Below, one piece after another: positions 45,901-55,304 of a stretch of 64,000 nucleotides of DNA. The notes under the pieces are model-generated. The model was given only the letters and a program-made list of their open reading frames with translations, ran no database searches and was not told the DNA's origin. Source of the DNA: Podocnemis expansa (taxonomy: Eukaryota; Chordata; Testudines; Podocnemididae); assembly GCA_007922195.1 (NCBI GenBank), contig ML682089.1, forward strand, positions 1,052,250 to 1,116,249. The letters are read 5' to 3'. The translations under genes and the position numbers were made by a program. Numbering within the stretch: the first letter of the stretch is position 1; the number at the start of each line of letters is the position of its first letter.

Positions 45901-48900
45901 AGAGAAGTAGATGCAAGGCAATGAATACAGCTGTTTGAAGTAGACTTTTCAAAGTGTCTGACAAAGTGAGATTTTCTCCCATGAAAGCTCATGCGATAAA
46001 TAAATCTGTTAGTCTTTAAGTCCCACAAGACTCCTTCCTTTTTGTTTTTTCACAGGACACCTTGTTCGTTTTGCTGAATTAGACTAACAAGGCTACTCTT
46101 TCAGAACTTGACAATATTCTATGTATTCATGATCCATTGTCATCATCCAGGGGAAGTCACAGGATTTGAACTTGTACAAAAAATACACATTTCATGGTAA
46201 GCCAAAGAAATGACTCTAATACCTTTCCAAGCAAACAGAACAGTTTTATAGATGCAGCTCTACCAACCAACTTGGGGGGGGTGAAAAAATCAATCTTAAA
46301 GCAACATTTTCTTATCACTAAAAAGAAAAAAACTAAAATAAGAGCCAGAAATAAAATCTGTGGTATGTTTACAATGCTTGGAGGTTCCCAACATTAGTAA
46401 GGGAAATACTTCAATGCTTTGGGCAGATTTTTTTTAAAAGTTGGTTGGTAGATCTGCATCTATAAAATTGTTCTGTTTGCTTGGAAAGGCATTAGAGTCA
46501 TTTCTTTGGCTTATCGTGAAATGTATTTTTTTTTGTACAAGTTCAAATCCTGTGATTTTTCCCTGGATGATGATGATGACAGATCATGAGGACATGGAAT
46601 ATTGTGAAATTCCAAAGAGTTAGCTTGGTAAGTCTAGTTCAGCAAAACAAACAAGGAGTCCTGTGGCATTTTAAAGACTAACAGATTAATTTATTGTATG
46701 AGTTTTTGTGGGAGAAAAGCCCACTTAGTCAGACACTTTGAAGAGGGGGAAGTGGGATTTTTCTCCCACGAAGGCTCATGTGATAAATACATTTATTAGT
46801 CTTGAAAAATGCCACAGGACTCCTTGCTTCATTTGGATTAAGCTGCGAAGTCTCCTGAGTCACCCCAACACCCAGTCCTGCTGCTGGCCCCCACAGTCCC
46901 CTGAACCCTTCCCTAACCTCCTCCCTAACAACCTGTCCTGCCACTGGCCCCAGTGCCCTTTCAGCACCAGGCTGGCTCATCTGTCCATGAATACCCCGTG
47001 CCCCCAATTCTGCTTACTTAGCCGCCATGTGAAGCAACCCTGGCACAGGCTAAGGCTTCCGCCCTGAGCTTGCTCAGTCAGAGTAGACTCAGGGCAGGAG
47101 TTTTAAAAATTCCGAGGCCCAGCCAGATAGAGGGTGCGGCTGCCAGCTGTGTGTTACTGGCAGTGTTCCCTGCATGAGGGACCGATGGGGGCTGCGTTTC
47201 TGTGCAGCTTAGAGGAAACACTGGTCATGACCCATGAAAGGTTGAGAACCAGAGCATTAGATAATGCACAGTTACACTCCAAGGGTGACCCTGAATGATA
47301 CCCAGTCACACCTCAGAGGTCTACATGGAGTACAGCATTTCGCAAGGGAGTAGGGCTCTCACTGCTGGGGTGCAAGTGCCCTCAGATTACAGTTTACATA
47401 ATGGAGGGAGGAAGAAGACCTCAGAGTCTTACCAGAAAAGCAAGCCCTCCAGAGCCTGGCTCACATGAGCGGACAGGTGGAGAGGTAGTCAGAGCCCTGT
47501 AGATGAAAAAGGATCTCCTAGATCCTGGCACATGCCCGGGGGGGGGGGGGGGGGTGGACAGGGAACAGAGCTTGGTCACCCCCCAGTGAGCAGGAACCCC
47601 TAGATCTCAGCATGGGGTAGGAGAGAGGGCTTGGATTCCCTGAGCCTTACATACTCACACAAAGGGCTGGTGTGGGACTGCGAGAGACTGCTTGTGACTG
47701 GAGCCTCCTGAGCTAACCCCCGAATATGCAAAGATCTGGGCAAGCTGCAAGGAGAGAAGATTCTCCTAACACTGGTGGGTTGCCTGGAAAGAAACGGCCC
47801 AACCAGAAACAATCAATTCCTCTGATTTCCCTCCACTGGCTATCAAGAAGCCACCATAAAATATACTCAGCCTCCTTTACTGCATACCAGCTCCTGGTTT
47901 CCAATTAGCTACGGGAATATTGCTGCCCTTGGGAAAGACCTGGGTCGTGGGCCCAGGCCCTGCCCCCTAGCCATGATCTGGCGCCCCTGGCCTGATCCTG
48001 AATTGAATTCCAGATCCCAGGCTGGGGGAGGCGGCCACTGCCGCAGGCATCCTGGCCTTGATCCCCTGCCGGGAGAAGCGGGCGCCACTGCAGGTGTCCT
48101 GGTCTCAATCCCCTGCCAGGGATACAGCAGGGAGAGATGGGGGCTGGCCTGGACACTTGGGGCACTGGCACTGAGCCTCGGTACATGCCCTGTGTGCCAG
48201 GCGCTAGTGATGCCCTTGATTAGCCACTGGGTCTTTTTAACAGATAGGTTTTCCTGATCCCATCGGCCACATTACCCAGAACAAGATAGGTTTGGATCTT
48301 GGCCAAAATACCGTGCTGCTAGCCAATGCTTCAGTAACTACTGAAGGTTTAATGTATTGGAAGAGAAACAAAATATGAGATGTTAAAGGGTCAAAGTGAA
48401 TCACATACAATACAGGTGATTAAGTCCTTGGAAGAATTTGGAGTTTGGGGGGCTATTCAATTTCTTTGTTAGAAACCCAACACCTGGATGGCCCATAGTC
48501 CTTTGTCCAGTAAAACAAACAAGAGTCCTGTGGCACTTAAAGACTAGCAAATTTATTGCATGAGCATTCGTGGTAGAAAATCCTACTTCATCAGCCACTT
48601 TGAAGACGGGGGAGCTTACAGAATGGGAAGAAATAAATGCAGGAAGGTATAAGTCATGGGATCAGGTCACACTGTAACAGCAATTCTTCCATGAAACTAA
48701 TGAAGTAAATAAATGTGTTAGTCTTTAAGTGCCACAGGACTCCTTGTTTGTTTTACTGAACTAGACTATAGCAGCTGCTCCTTTGTCCAGCTGCAGATGG
48801 AAAGATCCAGAGGTCGGTGTTGACTGGGGACTATAGACCAAATGAAGTTTGGTGTAGTTGTCTTTATCGCTTCTGGCCTTCCCCATGCTGCGTGGAGTTT

Positions 48901-51900
48901 TTAAAATCAAAATGGAGTTGTCACATGGTCAGTCCAGTGCCACTCCAAGCAAGTTTCTCCCTGTATCCGTGGTTCCCTTAATGGGCTATTAAGGAGACAA
49001 TGGCTGCAGAAATGCTGTCTGGGGTGTTTCCCAAAATTACATAGGTTGGAATACAGATATAACAAACATATAACATCTAATACAGATTTGATACCTACAC
49101 ATAAACTATATAATCATTCCTAGCAAGTTACAACCTTTCTATTGGCACCAAACATGGCAGAGTTCCTATGGATTATTGTGATTATGAAATATATTAATAT
49201 GAAATAGTATCACAAAGGGTCCTGTAATCGTATCTCAAATGGTCCCTGGACAGTCACCCCCTGCTCCTGTTCTCCCCTATCCTGTTCTCCCCCAGTTCTA
49301 CTGCCACTCATTCCTTGTCCCATTCCCAGCATCCCGTACCTTTCCTTACCTGAGCCCTTAACCTCTCACCTCCACTACCACTTACCCTCATTTACCCCCT
49401 TCCCCTCAGTGCATCTCCTAAACTCATCACTTCTAATTTTCCTGCTCCTCCACTCCCTAAAATGCCCTTTTCCTACCAGCAAGCATTTGGATAACTAATT
49501 TTTTATAGATATACTTTGATTACATGGCCCATAAATAAATAAATTTAAACCCCCCCACACTAAAAATAGCAGGCGAACAATCCTGACAGAAAAGATTTTA
49601 GGAATATACCTTCCAGCCTTTTCCATATTTCTGCCCAAAGTGAAACTCAAATGGATACTAACAGTGTCAGGCTCAAAGGACCCATGCTATTCAACATCTT
49701 CATTAATGATCTTGATGATGGGATAGATTGCATGCTCAGTAAGTTTGTGGATGACACCAAGCTGGGGGGAATTGTGGACGTGCTGGAGGGCAGGGACAGT
49801 ATTCAGGCAGACTTAGACAAATTGGAGAAGTGGGCCAATAGAAATCTCATGAAGTTCGAGAAGGACAAGTGCAAAATTCAGAGTCCTGCACTTAGGACGG
49901 AAAAAGCCCATGCACTGTTGCAGACCGATCAGCAGTAGAGAAGGACCTGGGGTTTATGGTGGATGGGAAACTGGATATGAGTCAACAGTGTGCTCTTGTA
50001 GCCAAAAAGGCTAATGGCATATTGGGCTGTGTCAGCAGGAGCATTGCTAGCAGATCAAAGGATGTGATTATTCCCCTCTATTTGGCACTGGTGAGGCTGC
50101 ATCTGGAATACTGTGTCCAGTTTTGGGCTCCACAGTATAAAAAGGATGTGGACAAATTAGAATGAGTCCAGTTGAGGCCAATGAAGATGATTAGGGGGAT
50201 GGGGCACATGACTTATGAAGAGAGACTGAAGGAACTAGGTTTATTTAGCCAGCAGAAGAGAAGACTGAGGGGGGATTTGATAGCAACCTTCAAGTATTGA
50301 AGGGGTGCTCCAGAGAGGAGGGAGCTCAGCTGTTTTCAGTAGTAACAGAGAACAAGGACCAGTGGTTTCAAGGTACAGCTGGGGAGGTTGAAGCATTAGA
50401 ATGAGTTGCCTAGGGAGGTGGTGGAATCTCCATCTTTGGAGATATTTAAAGTCTGGTTAGACAGTGTCCTGGCTGGGATGATTTAGTGAGAGTGGTCCTG
50501 CTTTTAGCAGGGGGTTGAACTAGACCTCATGATGTCCCTTCCAACCCTATGATTCTATGATTACTCAGTTGCTTTAAACCCCTGAGCTGTCCAGCTGGTG
50601 TGCAACTTTAAAGGCTAAACATCCTATTAATTCATCTGCCTATGCATGCTCAGCGTAATTTATTACATGTGTGAGACATATAGTATTTTAATTAAATTTT
50701 CTTCAAGGGGCTGGTGAGCATTATGCACTTCATTGGGGAACCCATTTGAACCTCTAAGTTTGATGAACTGAAATCTGGTGTGATCTCTCTGAATTGGTGG
50801 GGAAATGCCAGAATGCATTAACTTTAAGGAAAACATTTTTTCTTCCAGGGTCTGAATCTCAGAAACCCCTTGATCAAATGGTTTCAAATTTGGAGAATTG
50901 TCTGTACCGTCCATTTTCATGAGCTGTTCCAAATTTCAAAGCAATATGAATAACTATGCAGATTCTAGAGCACATAGAATTGTTGAGTTTTAAAGAGCAA
51001 ACTGATCTTAATCTTAACTATATAGTTTTGCTAAAACATTTTTTCACGCTATGTATAATTAAGCTGTGCAGTTCAGTGCCATAGAATCCTATTGAGATGA
51101 AAGACTTAGTAGCATTTAAAAATACATTAACTATTTATGTAACTAAGAAGACTATTCAGTTATGTTAATGTAACCCTTCTGCCAGGGTGAGATGGCAGCG
51201 CAAGGACAGGGTTCTATATCTAGGGGTTTCTGAACAATGCTACAAGACCAGCTGGCGCGAGCCCTCACCCATTCTGGGAAATCACACGCTATTCCCTGGG
51301 CACCTTAGAGGGGCAGTGCTTCCCCACTCCTTAGTCATCTGTCCAAGCTTCCACTTCCTGTAAGCTTCCTTTTTATGCTTTAGCTCAGTGCAGAGTTCTC
51401 TGTTAAGCCACTCTGGGTGCCTTCCACATTTGCTGTTCTTCCTGCTCATCAGAATGGTATCTTCCTATGCCCTTAGCAGGGTTTCTTTAAAATGCAGCCA
51501 GATCTCTTGGACACCTTTCCCCTTCAGATCAGCCTCCCAAGGGATCCTGCCCATCAGTTCCCTGAGGGAGCCAAAATCCACTTTTCTGAAGTCCAGGGTC
51601 TGCATTTTGCTTCTTTCCTTTTTTCCATTAATCAGCATCTTGAACTCTATCATCTCATAGTCACTGCTGCCCAGGTTGTCATTAACTTCTATGTCCCCAA
51701 TCAATTCTTCTCTGTTTGTGAGCAGCAGTTCAAGAGGTGCAAGGCCCCTAGTTGGTTTCTCCAGCATTTGTACCAGGAAGTTGTCCTCTACACTCTCTGA
51801 AAACTTCCTGGATTTCCTGTGCACTGCTGTATTGGCCTCCCAGCAGATGTCAAGGTAATTGAAGTCCCCCATGAGAACCAGGGCCTGTGATCTGGAAACT

Positions 51901-53852
51901 TCTGCCAGTTGTCCATAGAATGCCTCGTCCACCTCCTCCTTCTGGTCTGCAGGTCTATAGCAGACACCCACCACAACATCCCCCTTGTTGCTCTCTTCTC
52001 TAAGCTTAACCCACAGATTTTCAACTGGCTCAGTTCCACTTCCATAATGGAGCTCTGAGCAGTCATAGAGCTCTTTTACATATAGTGCTACTCCTCCCCC
52101 TCTTCTTCCCTGCCTGTCCTTTCTGAACAACTTATATCCATCCATGGCAGAGCTCCAGTCATGCAAGCTATCCCACCATGTCTCTGTTATTCCAATTATA
52201 TCATAGTTGCTTATCTGCGCCAGTACTACCAATTCTTCCTGCTTGTTTCCCAGGCTCCTTGCATTTGTGTACAGGCACCTAAGATGCCAGGCTGATTGCC
52301 CTACTTTCCCAAGTTGATTTTCAGTTCTGTTACATCTACCTCCTTGTATTTTCTCCTGGGATTGTCCTCCTGCACATGCCTCAAGTATTAAAGCTTCATT
52401 AGAACATGTAACATAATTACTCAATCCCCCCCCCCCCCCAATGTTCCAGCTACCTTCTCTTTTATCCCTGGTGTTAACAGTCCCTGTTACCCCCAAGTTC
52501 CATCCCTTCCCCCTGGTCTCCAACATTGTCACTTACATGTGGGCTTTGGTCTCCTTCCCCCTTCAAACCTAGTTTAAAGCCCTCCTCACTAGGTCGCCCA
52601 TTCAACGTCCGAACATGCTCTTCTCCTTCCTCGACAGATGGAGTCCACCTCTGCCTAGCAGTCCTTCCTCCTGGAACAGCATTCCATGGTCAAGGAAGCC
52701 AAAGCCCTCCTGACAACACCATCTTTGCAGCCAGGTGTTCACCTCTAGGATGCATCTGTCTCAAGTTGCAGTTACGGAGGTCGAGGCTGGATATTAGAAA
52801 AAACTTTTTTACTAGGAGAGTGGTGAAGCCTTGAAATGAGGGAGGTGGTGAAATCTCCATCTTTGGAAGTGTTTAAGGCCCGGCTGGACAAAACCATGAC
52901 TGGGATGGTTTAGTGGGAGTGGTCCTGCCTCTGGCAAGGAGTTGGACGAGATGACCTATGAGGTCCCTTCCAACCCTATGATTCTATGATACTTCTACAT
53001 TAATCCAGCCACCTCTCACTCCTTTTTGACAAGTTAAACAATTTGAGCTCTCTCACTTTTTTTATCTGTTTAGAGGATAAATTTCTCTGTTCTTGCGTGT
53101 ACTATGTCTGGGACATTACTGCAAACAAATCCAAATCCCTCTGTCTGATTTTCTTTGGATTGCAGCTTTCTCTGCTGATGACCCTCCCAGAATTGTTGGT
53201 AGCATCACTGCATCTGTGTGTACAATAGACTCTGAAAATGCTGGCCTGAAGCGTTATGGCCACCGCTCTGTACTTATCAAACCATGTGTGGTCCTCACTA
53301 CTGGAGGCTTTGGAGAGCAGGATGGACAGCACTGTCGGCTGAGAGATCTCCATGTCCTAATCAGACATAAAGACAACTGGCGAGTTGGAAGTGTGAAACT
53401 GGAAGATCCTGGTAACATCTGGAGTACGTTCTCCCCCTATGGTGGAGCACTTGCAGGGATCTTTGTTGTTAATGGCTTACCACTGTAGAGAATAGGTGAC
53501 ATTCATACTGTACTATCAATACTCAGCAGTCAGGTGCAGAAGGAATTGAAGCCTTTGATTCAGTGGCCGTCAGTCTTACTGGAGAGGTATCAGTCTTAAT
53601 CCTGGTGTTATATCTTTGCAGGTGAACGATTGTTCCATAGTGTGACATGTGTCTCAGGAAGCCAAGCCCTGGTAATGGGAGGGCGAACGTCCCCAGTGAA
53701 TGCAGCTTTGGGGATGCTTTGGCTAAGGTTTCCTGAATCCATGACTGCCTCAGATCCAGATTGTGTTGTGGTGGAACTTGTGAACCCACAGCCTGCTGAG
53801 GATCTAGCCTTACTGCGCTGGAGACATACTGTAACAGAAGTGACATACCAAG
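33502..53852 (+). CDS. LCMT2: LCMT2/TYW4, tRNA wybutosine-synthesising methyltransferase; 10 exons, 3' end outside window
   Basis: Coding exons: 33502-33558, 35834-35958, 37792-37873, 38212-38392, 38502-38658, 39082-39271, 41708-41815, 42370-42460, 53166-53411, 53622-53852. They total 1468 nt (489 codons plus 1 nt), all with GT-AG junctions and phases that match. Known of the family: TYW4 uses S-adenosylmethionine to methylate and methoxycarbonylate the wybutosine precursor at G37 of tRNA-Phe. Seen here: an N-terminal LCMT-like fold with TNDSS, APLIHRGYYVRA, the SAM-binding LSFGAGFDS motif, the acidic YEVDFPNV strand and [12 protein letters not shown]. Then come [22 protein letters not shown] and Kelch-type blades with KRYGH, TGGFGEQ and LVMGGR. 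The human protein is 686 residues, so roughly 200 residues (remaining Kelch and cupin-like part) should lie past 64000. The start is the first ATG in a CpG island. The human gene is intronless, so this structure is notable. LCMT1 is excluded by the Kelch part. Confidence 0.93.
33991..35833 (+). other. LCMT2 intron 1 (33559-35833), mostly unassigned
   Basis: After the CpG-rich first 430 bases the intron is ordinary non-coding DNA, with no repeat family I recognise. Confidence 0.5.
35834..35958 (+). CDS. LCMT2: LCMT2 coding exon 2
   Basis: 125 nt, encoding VQGTNDSS through [12 protein letters not shown] to APLIH, the conserved N-terminal LCMT-family segment before the SAM site. The acceptor is CCCTGTTCAG. 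A second AG six bases downstream would remove the conserved VQ, so the first was chosen. The donor is GTGAGG and the exon ends two bases into an Arg codon. Confidence 0.9.
35959..37791 (+). other. LCMT2 intron 2, nothing recognised
   Basis: No repeat ends or conserved frames recognised. A pyrimidine-rich stretch lies at about 36480-36800. Confidence 0.5.
37792..37873 (+). CDS. LCMT2: LCMT2 coding exon 3
   Basis: 82 nt. The first base completes the split Arg codon, then [17 protein letters not shown] follows, typical of the family. The acceptor is TTTTCTAG and the donor GTGAAC. It ends in phase 0 with Gln immediately before the SAM-motif exon. Confidence 0.92.
38212..38392 (+). CDS. LCMT2: LCMT2 coding exon 4 (SAM-binding motif)
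   Basis: 181 nt beginning [15 protein letters not shown]. The Gly-Ala-Gly-Phe-Asp loop is the SAM-binding motif I, and [13 protein letters not shown] is the following acidic strand. The acceptor is TTTCTTTGCAG and the donor GTATAA. It ends one base into a Gly codon completed by exon 5. Confidence 0.94.
38502..38658 (+). CDS. LCMT2: LCMT2 coding exon 5
   Basis: 157 nt encoding [19 protein letters not shown] through the conserved [13 protein letters not shown] segment. The preceding intron is only 109 nt. The acceptor is GTTTCACAG and the donor GTTTGT. The exon ends two bases into an Arg codon. Confidence 0.93.
39082..39271 (+). CDS. LCMT2: LCMT2 coding exon 6
   Basis: 190 nt encoding the segment from [13 protein letters not shown] through [17 protein letters not shown] to [10 protein letters not shown], matching the family in order. 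The acceptor is CTCTGGCAG and the donor GTAGGT. It ends in phase 0. Confidence 0.93.
39388..40590 (+). mobile_element. CR1 LINE 3' end, split (39388-39595 and 40147-40590), LCMT2 intron 6
   Basis: The first part has [23 protein letters not shown]. It runs to GAGGGCAACAAAAATTGTTAG and is split by the palindromic element. It resumes AAATGATTGGGGGCTGGAGC and ends ATCATCTATGATTTTATG, the CR1 3' terminus. Confidence 0.85.
39600..40146. mobile_element. Palindromic TIR element, complete (about 547 bp)
   Basis: The left end is GGGGTAGTCTTGTTAG, then AACAAGCAAGGAGTCCTGTGG. The arms are near-perfect reverse complements out to the centre (AGCATATAGAGGAAGATGAG against CATCTTCCTCTATATGCTG). It sits inside a CR1, in LCMT2 intron 6. 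No coding capacity; the transposase source is not known. Confidence 0.8.
40809..41695 (-). mobile_element. CR1 LINE 3' part, LCMT2 intron 6
   Basis: Antisense: starts ATCATAGAAACTGAGAAGAA, continues through TCTAACCTGCGCTTAAAAAC and GATAGAGATTCCACAACCTG, and into the decayed coding tail. Its recognisable edge (TTGGTATCATCTGCAAATTT) is about 15-40 bases before the exon 7 acceptor. Confidence 0.85.
41708..41815 (+). CDS. LCMT2: LCMT2 coding exon 7
   Basis: 108 nt, exactly 36 codons, from [17 protein letters not shown] to EPFDEYE. The acceptor is TGTTCATAG and the donor GTATCT. The acceptor lies within about 15 bases of the recognisable edge of an antisense CR1, so the repeat may supply part of the splice signal. 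Confidence 0.93.
42370..42460 (+). CDS. LCMT2: LCMT2 coding exon 8
   Basis: 91 nt encoding [20 protein letters not shown], the end of the methyltransferase domain. The acceptor is CTTGCTGCAG and the donor GTAAAT. It ends one base into an Ala codon. The next exon is 10.7 kb away because intron 8 is full of transposable elements. Confidence 0.93.
42780..43545 (-). mobile_element. CR1 LINE 3' part, LCMT2 intron 8
   Basis: Antisense CR1 with AATCTAGCTCAATCCCCCTG at the 3' end, then CATCACATCCCTTAGTCACC, CACTCTCCAATTTGTCCACA and CTCGATCTGCTGGCAATGC. Confidence 0.8.
43840..44620 (-). mobile_element. Older, diverged CR1-like LINE, LCMT2 intron 8
   Basis: Weak antisense similarity to CR1 3' sequence (CCTAGCAATGTGTTTCACAG, AACTTTTTCCCAGTTCT, TTATTAACACTGAATTTCAT). 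More decayed than the neighbouring CR1 copies, hence older. Confidence 0.55.
44956..45283. mobile_element. Composite: MITE (44956-45121) plus palindromic-element right arm (45122-45283)
   Basis: The MITE has inverted ends ATGTTCCCTCTAAG and CTTAAAGGGAACGTTG. It is followed at once by TGGTCCTATGACTTACACTT and the family arm to GTGCCACAGGACTCCTTGC. The same composite occurs at 63677-64000. Confidence 0.7.
45336..46045. mobile_element. Palindromic TIR element split by a MITE
   Basis: The left arm start (AAGGACTCTTGTGGCACTTA, to ACTA) and the rest (AACAGATTTATTTATCGTGT to CCCACAAGACTCCTTCC) are separated by the 476-bp MITE at 45360-45835. A 19-A run precedes it (45312-45330). Confidence 0.75.
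45360..45835. mobile_element. TTTCGAAA-rich MITE (476 bp), CTA target site
   Basis: Ends TGGGTATGTCCACAC and GTGTGGACATAGC are inverted. CTA is duplicated at 45357-45359 and 45836-45838. The inside is packed with TTATTTCGAAAC-like words in both orientations and holds a tandem pair of a 33-bp unit (CGAAACAACGGTGTTTGGAC) near 45561-45625. No coding capacity. Confidence 0.8.
46076..46640. mobile_element. Long inverted-repeat (foldback) element
   Basis: Arms of about 200 bp at 46078-46280 and 46438-46640 are near-perfect reverse complements (for example TGACTCTAATACCTTTCCAA against TTGGAAAGGCATTAGAGTCA), around a spacer of about 160 bp. No coding capacity. Flanked on both sides by palindromic-element ends. 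Confidence 0.8.
46641..46830. mobile_element. Palindromic TIR element, short copy
   Basis: Both arms present: AACAAGGAGTCCTGTGG on the left and GCCACAGGACTCCTTGC on the right, with a compact centre (GAAGAGGGGGAAGTGGG). Confidence 0.75.
47150..47235. mobile_element. Short MITE related to the GTTCCCTCTAA family
   Basis: Ends CAGTGTTCCCT and AGAGGAAACACTGG are imperfect inverted repeats, like the element at 63677-63832 but shorter. Confidence 0.45.
47538..47554. repeat. Poly-G run (17 G)
   Basis: A homopolymer between CATGCCC and TGGACAGG. Its length is unreliable in assemblies. Confidence 0.8.
47693..49257 (-). mobile_element. Diverged LTR related to family A, with insertions
   Basis: Starts TGTGACTGGAGCC. 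It shares CTCAGCCTCCTTTACTGCAT, CTGATCCCATCGGCCACATT and CCGTGCTGCTAGCCAATGC with the LTR at 23.5 kb. The far end (CCTGGACAGTCAC) is approximate. It includes a 250-bp G/C-rich insertion (about 47925-48190) and a palindromic element (48505-48770). Confidence 0.55.
48505..48770. mobile_element. Palindromic TIR element inside the LTR remnant
   Basis: Left arm AACAAGAGTCCTGTGGCACT, right arm GTGCCACAGGACTCCTTGTT, centre AGGTCACACTGTAACAGCAA. Confidence 0.75.
49663..50565 (+). mobile_element. CR1 LINE 3' part, LCMT2 intron 8
   Basis: Encodes [24 protein letters not shown] with the catalytic Asp pair, [21 protein letters not shown] and [17 protein letters not shown]. It runs to the 3' end CCCTATGATTCTATGATT. 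Frameshifts separate the two readable frames (49651-49938 and 49956-50165). Confidence 0.9.
51180..52540 (-). mobile_element. CR1 LINE with open endonuclease frame
   Basis: The minus-strand frame 51465-52532 has 355 codons without a stop. It covers the CR1 ORF2 start and its APE-type endonuclease: [48 protein letters not shown] and SSDYEMIEF. The reverse transcriptase is missing beyond about 51180. It lies antisense in LCMT2 intron 8. Better preserved than the other CR1 copies here. Confidence 0.88.
52740..52992 (+). mobile_element. CR1 LINE 3' end
   Basis: AAGTTGCAGTTACGGAGGTC through GACGAGATGACCTATGAGG to CCCTATGATTCTATGAT, the CR1 3' terminus. Lies shortly upstream of LCMT2 exon 9. Confidence 0.8.
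53166..53411 (+). CDS. LCMT2: LCMT2 coding exon 9 (start of Kelch region)
   Basis: 246 nt starting [12 protein letters not shown], with [25 protein letters not shown] and the [12 protein letters not shown] strand of Kelch blades. The acceptor is TTTGGATTGCAG. The donor GTAACA is non-consensus at +5/+6, but it keeps phase and joins to exon 10. Reading through would reach a stop codon at 53486. Confidence 0.9.
53622..53852 (+). CDS. LCMT2: LCMT2 coding exon 10
   Basis: 231 nt encoding [25 protein letters not shown] to [14 protein letters not shown], a Kelch blade with the double Gly. The acceptor is ATATCTTTGCAG and the donor GTAAAG. It ends in phase 1. No later LCMT2 exon is recognisable before 64000. 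Confidence 0.92.
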
Positions 53853-54089
53853 GTAAAGGACCCAAAGGAGACTTTACTCAGTTAATGGAGGAAGTGGGCT
53901 TAGGTATGACAGGGATATGGACTGTACAAGTACCTGAGGGTAGACAAATCCCTAGTCGTACTGGGAAATCCTTTCCTGCTGATAGATTTTAAGGCCTGAG
54001 GAGCGCACACAATGATTGTCTGATCTGTATAATGCAGGCCATAGAATCCCTTCTAGCGAATGTTACCAAGGTACAGATTCCTCCTTCTC

Positions 54090-54640
54090 ACACTGTAACT
54101 AGGTTTAAGTCCAAGTGCTGGAGAATCTGTCACTTTCCTTGATAGTTTGTTCGAATTGTTAATCATCTTGACTGTTTAAAAATTTGTGTCTTACATATAT
54201 TTAAATCTGTCTGGCTTCAACTTCCTGTGACTGGTCCTTGTTCTGCCTTTCTCTGCTAGATGGGCAAGTTATTCCCTGTTAGGGTACATATGCAGTGTCA
54301 TCAAGTTATCTCTCTTACTTTTTTTCGTAACATAAACAGACTGAACTCTTTAACTCTCTTATCATAAGGCTCTTTTGCAGCCCTATGAATGGTTTTTGTT
54401 GTTCTTTGCAACAACTTCAGTTTTTCCAGAACTTTTTTTCAGATGTGGCCACCAGTGTCACACAGACTTCAGTGGCTCATGACCATGAGTGTATATGTCA
54501 CCCTACTGTCAGAAGCAGGCCAGATACCCCAAACTGGTGGTATGTTCTACAATAAGATTTTATCAACCCGAAAGAGTCACAGACAGTCCCCTCCACTCTG
54601 TCTTGCCACACAGCCAAGCTGGGCTACATAATAAATCATA
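54090..54640 (-). mobile_element. Old CR1/L2-like remnant
   Basis: Weak antisense similarity to CR1-type 3' sequence (AGTTTGTTCGAATTGTTAAT, CTTCCTGTGACTGGTCC). Assignment is tentative. Confidence 0.35.
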
Positions 54641-54641
54641 G

Positions 54642-54796
54642 AAACTGGAAGAGACCCATAGAGGTCATCAAGTCCAGTTGCTTGCACTCATAACAGGACC
54701 AACTACCCCCTTAACCTATCCCTAACAGGTGCTTGTCTAACCTGTTCTTAAAAACTTCCAGTGATAGAGATTCCACAGCCTACCTAGGCAACTTAG
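54642..54796 (-). mobile_element. CR1 LINE 3' end fragment
   Basis: Antisense: ATCATAGAAACTGGAAGAGA, then CTTGTCTAACCTGTTCTTAA and GATAGAGATTCCACAGCCTA. It ends where an LTR fragment begins. Confidence 0.8.
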
Positions 54797-55090
54797 TGAC
54801 ATTGTCTGAGACTAGGGGGCTGTTTATGATTATCTTTCATATTAATATTTCATATTTGCAATAATCCATATATGATATACCATGTTTGGTATCAATAGAA
54901 AAGTTGTAATCTGATAGGAATGATTATATGTTTTAATGTAGGTATCATATCTGTAAAAGATATTAGAAATGTATTCGTTTTATTTGTACTCCAAGTTATT
55001 TGACTCCAGGCAATCCCAGACTGAGTGTCTGCAAACTACTGTCATCCTAATGGCCCATTGGTTAAGGGGACTCCTAGCTGCAGTGGGCCT
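54793..55090 (+). mobile_element. Family A LTR, 5' fragment
   Basis: From GTGACATTGTCTGAGAC through AATAATCCATATATGATATA to CAGTGGGCCTAAAATGGAGA. The rest of the LTR is absent. Confidence 0.75.
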
Positions 55091-55304
55091 AAAATGGAGA
55101 TCAGGAACAAAGGCTCAGGGAGCCACAGCTCCCTGAGTGTCACCTTCTGGCTCCCTGGCAGTCTCCTCCAGGGAGCCAAGTGTGCTCCAGGGACTCCCAG
55201 CTGGCCCCAGCATCATGGCCAAATCAGGGGCACTGGGGTCACCCCCACAACCATATGAGCTGGAAGCAACCCAGCAGTCATGCTGGTGCCCCTAGTACCA
55301 GCGG

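Noticed and set aside
53412..53488. LCMT2 exon 9 reading through to a stop near 53486
   Set aside because: The GTAACA donor at 53412 joins in phase to exon 10, which carries conserved Kelch sequence. Read-through would truncate the protein.
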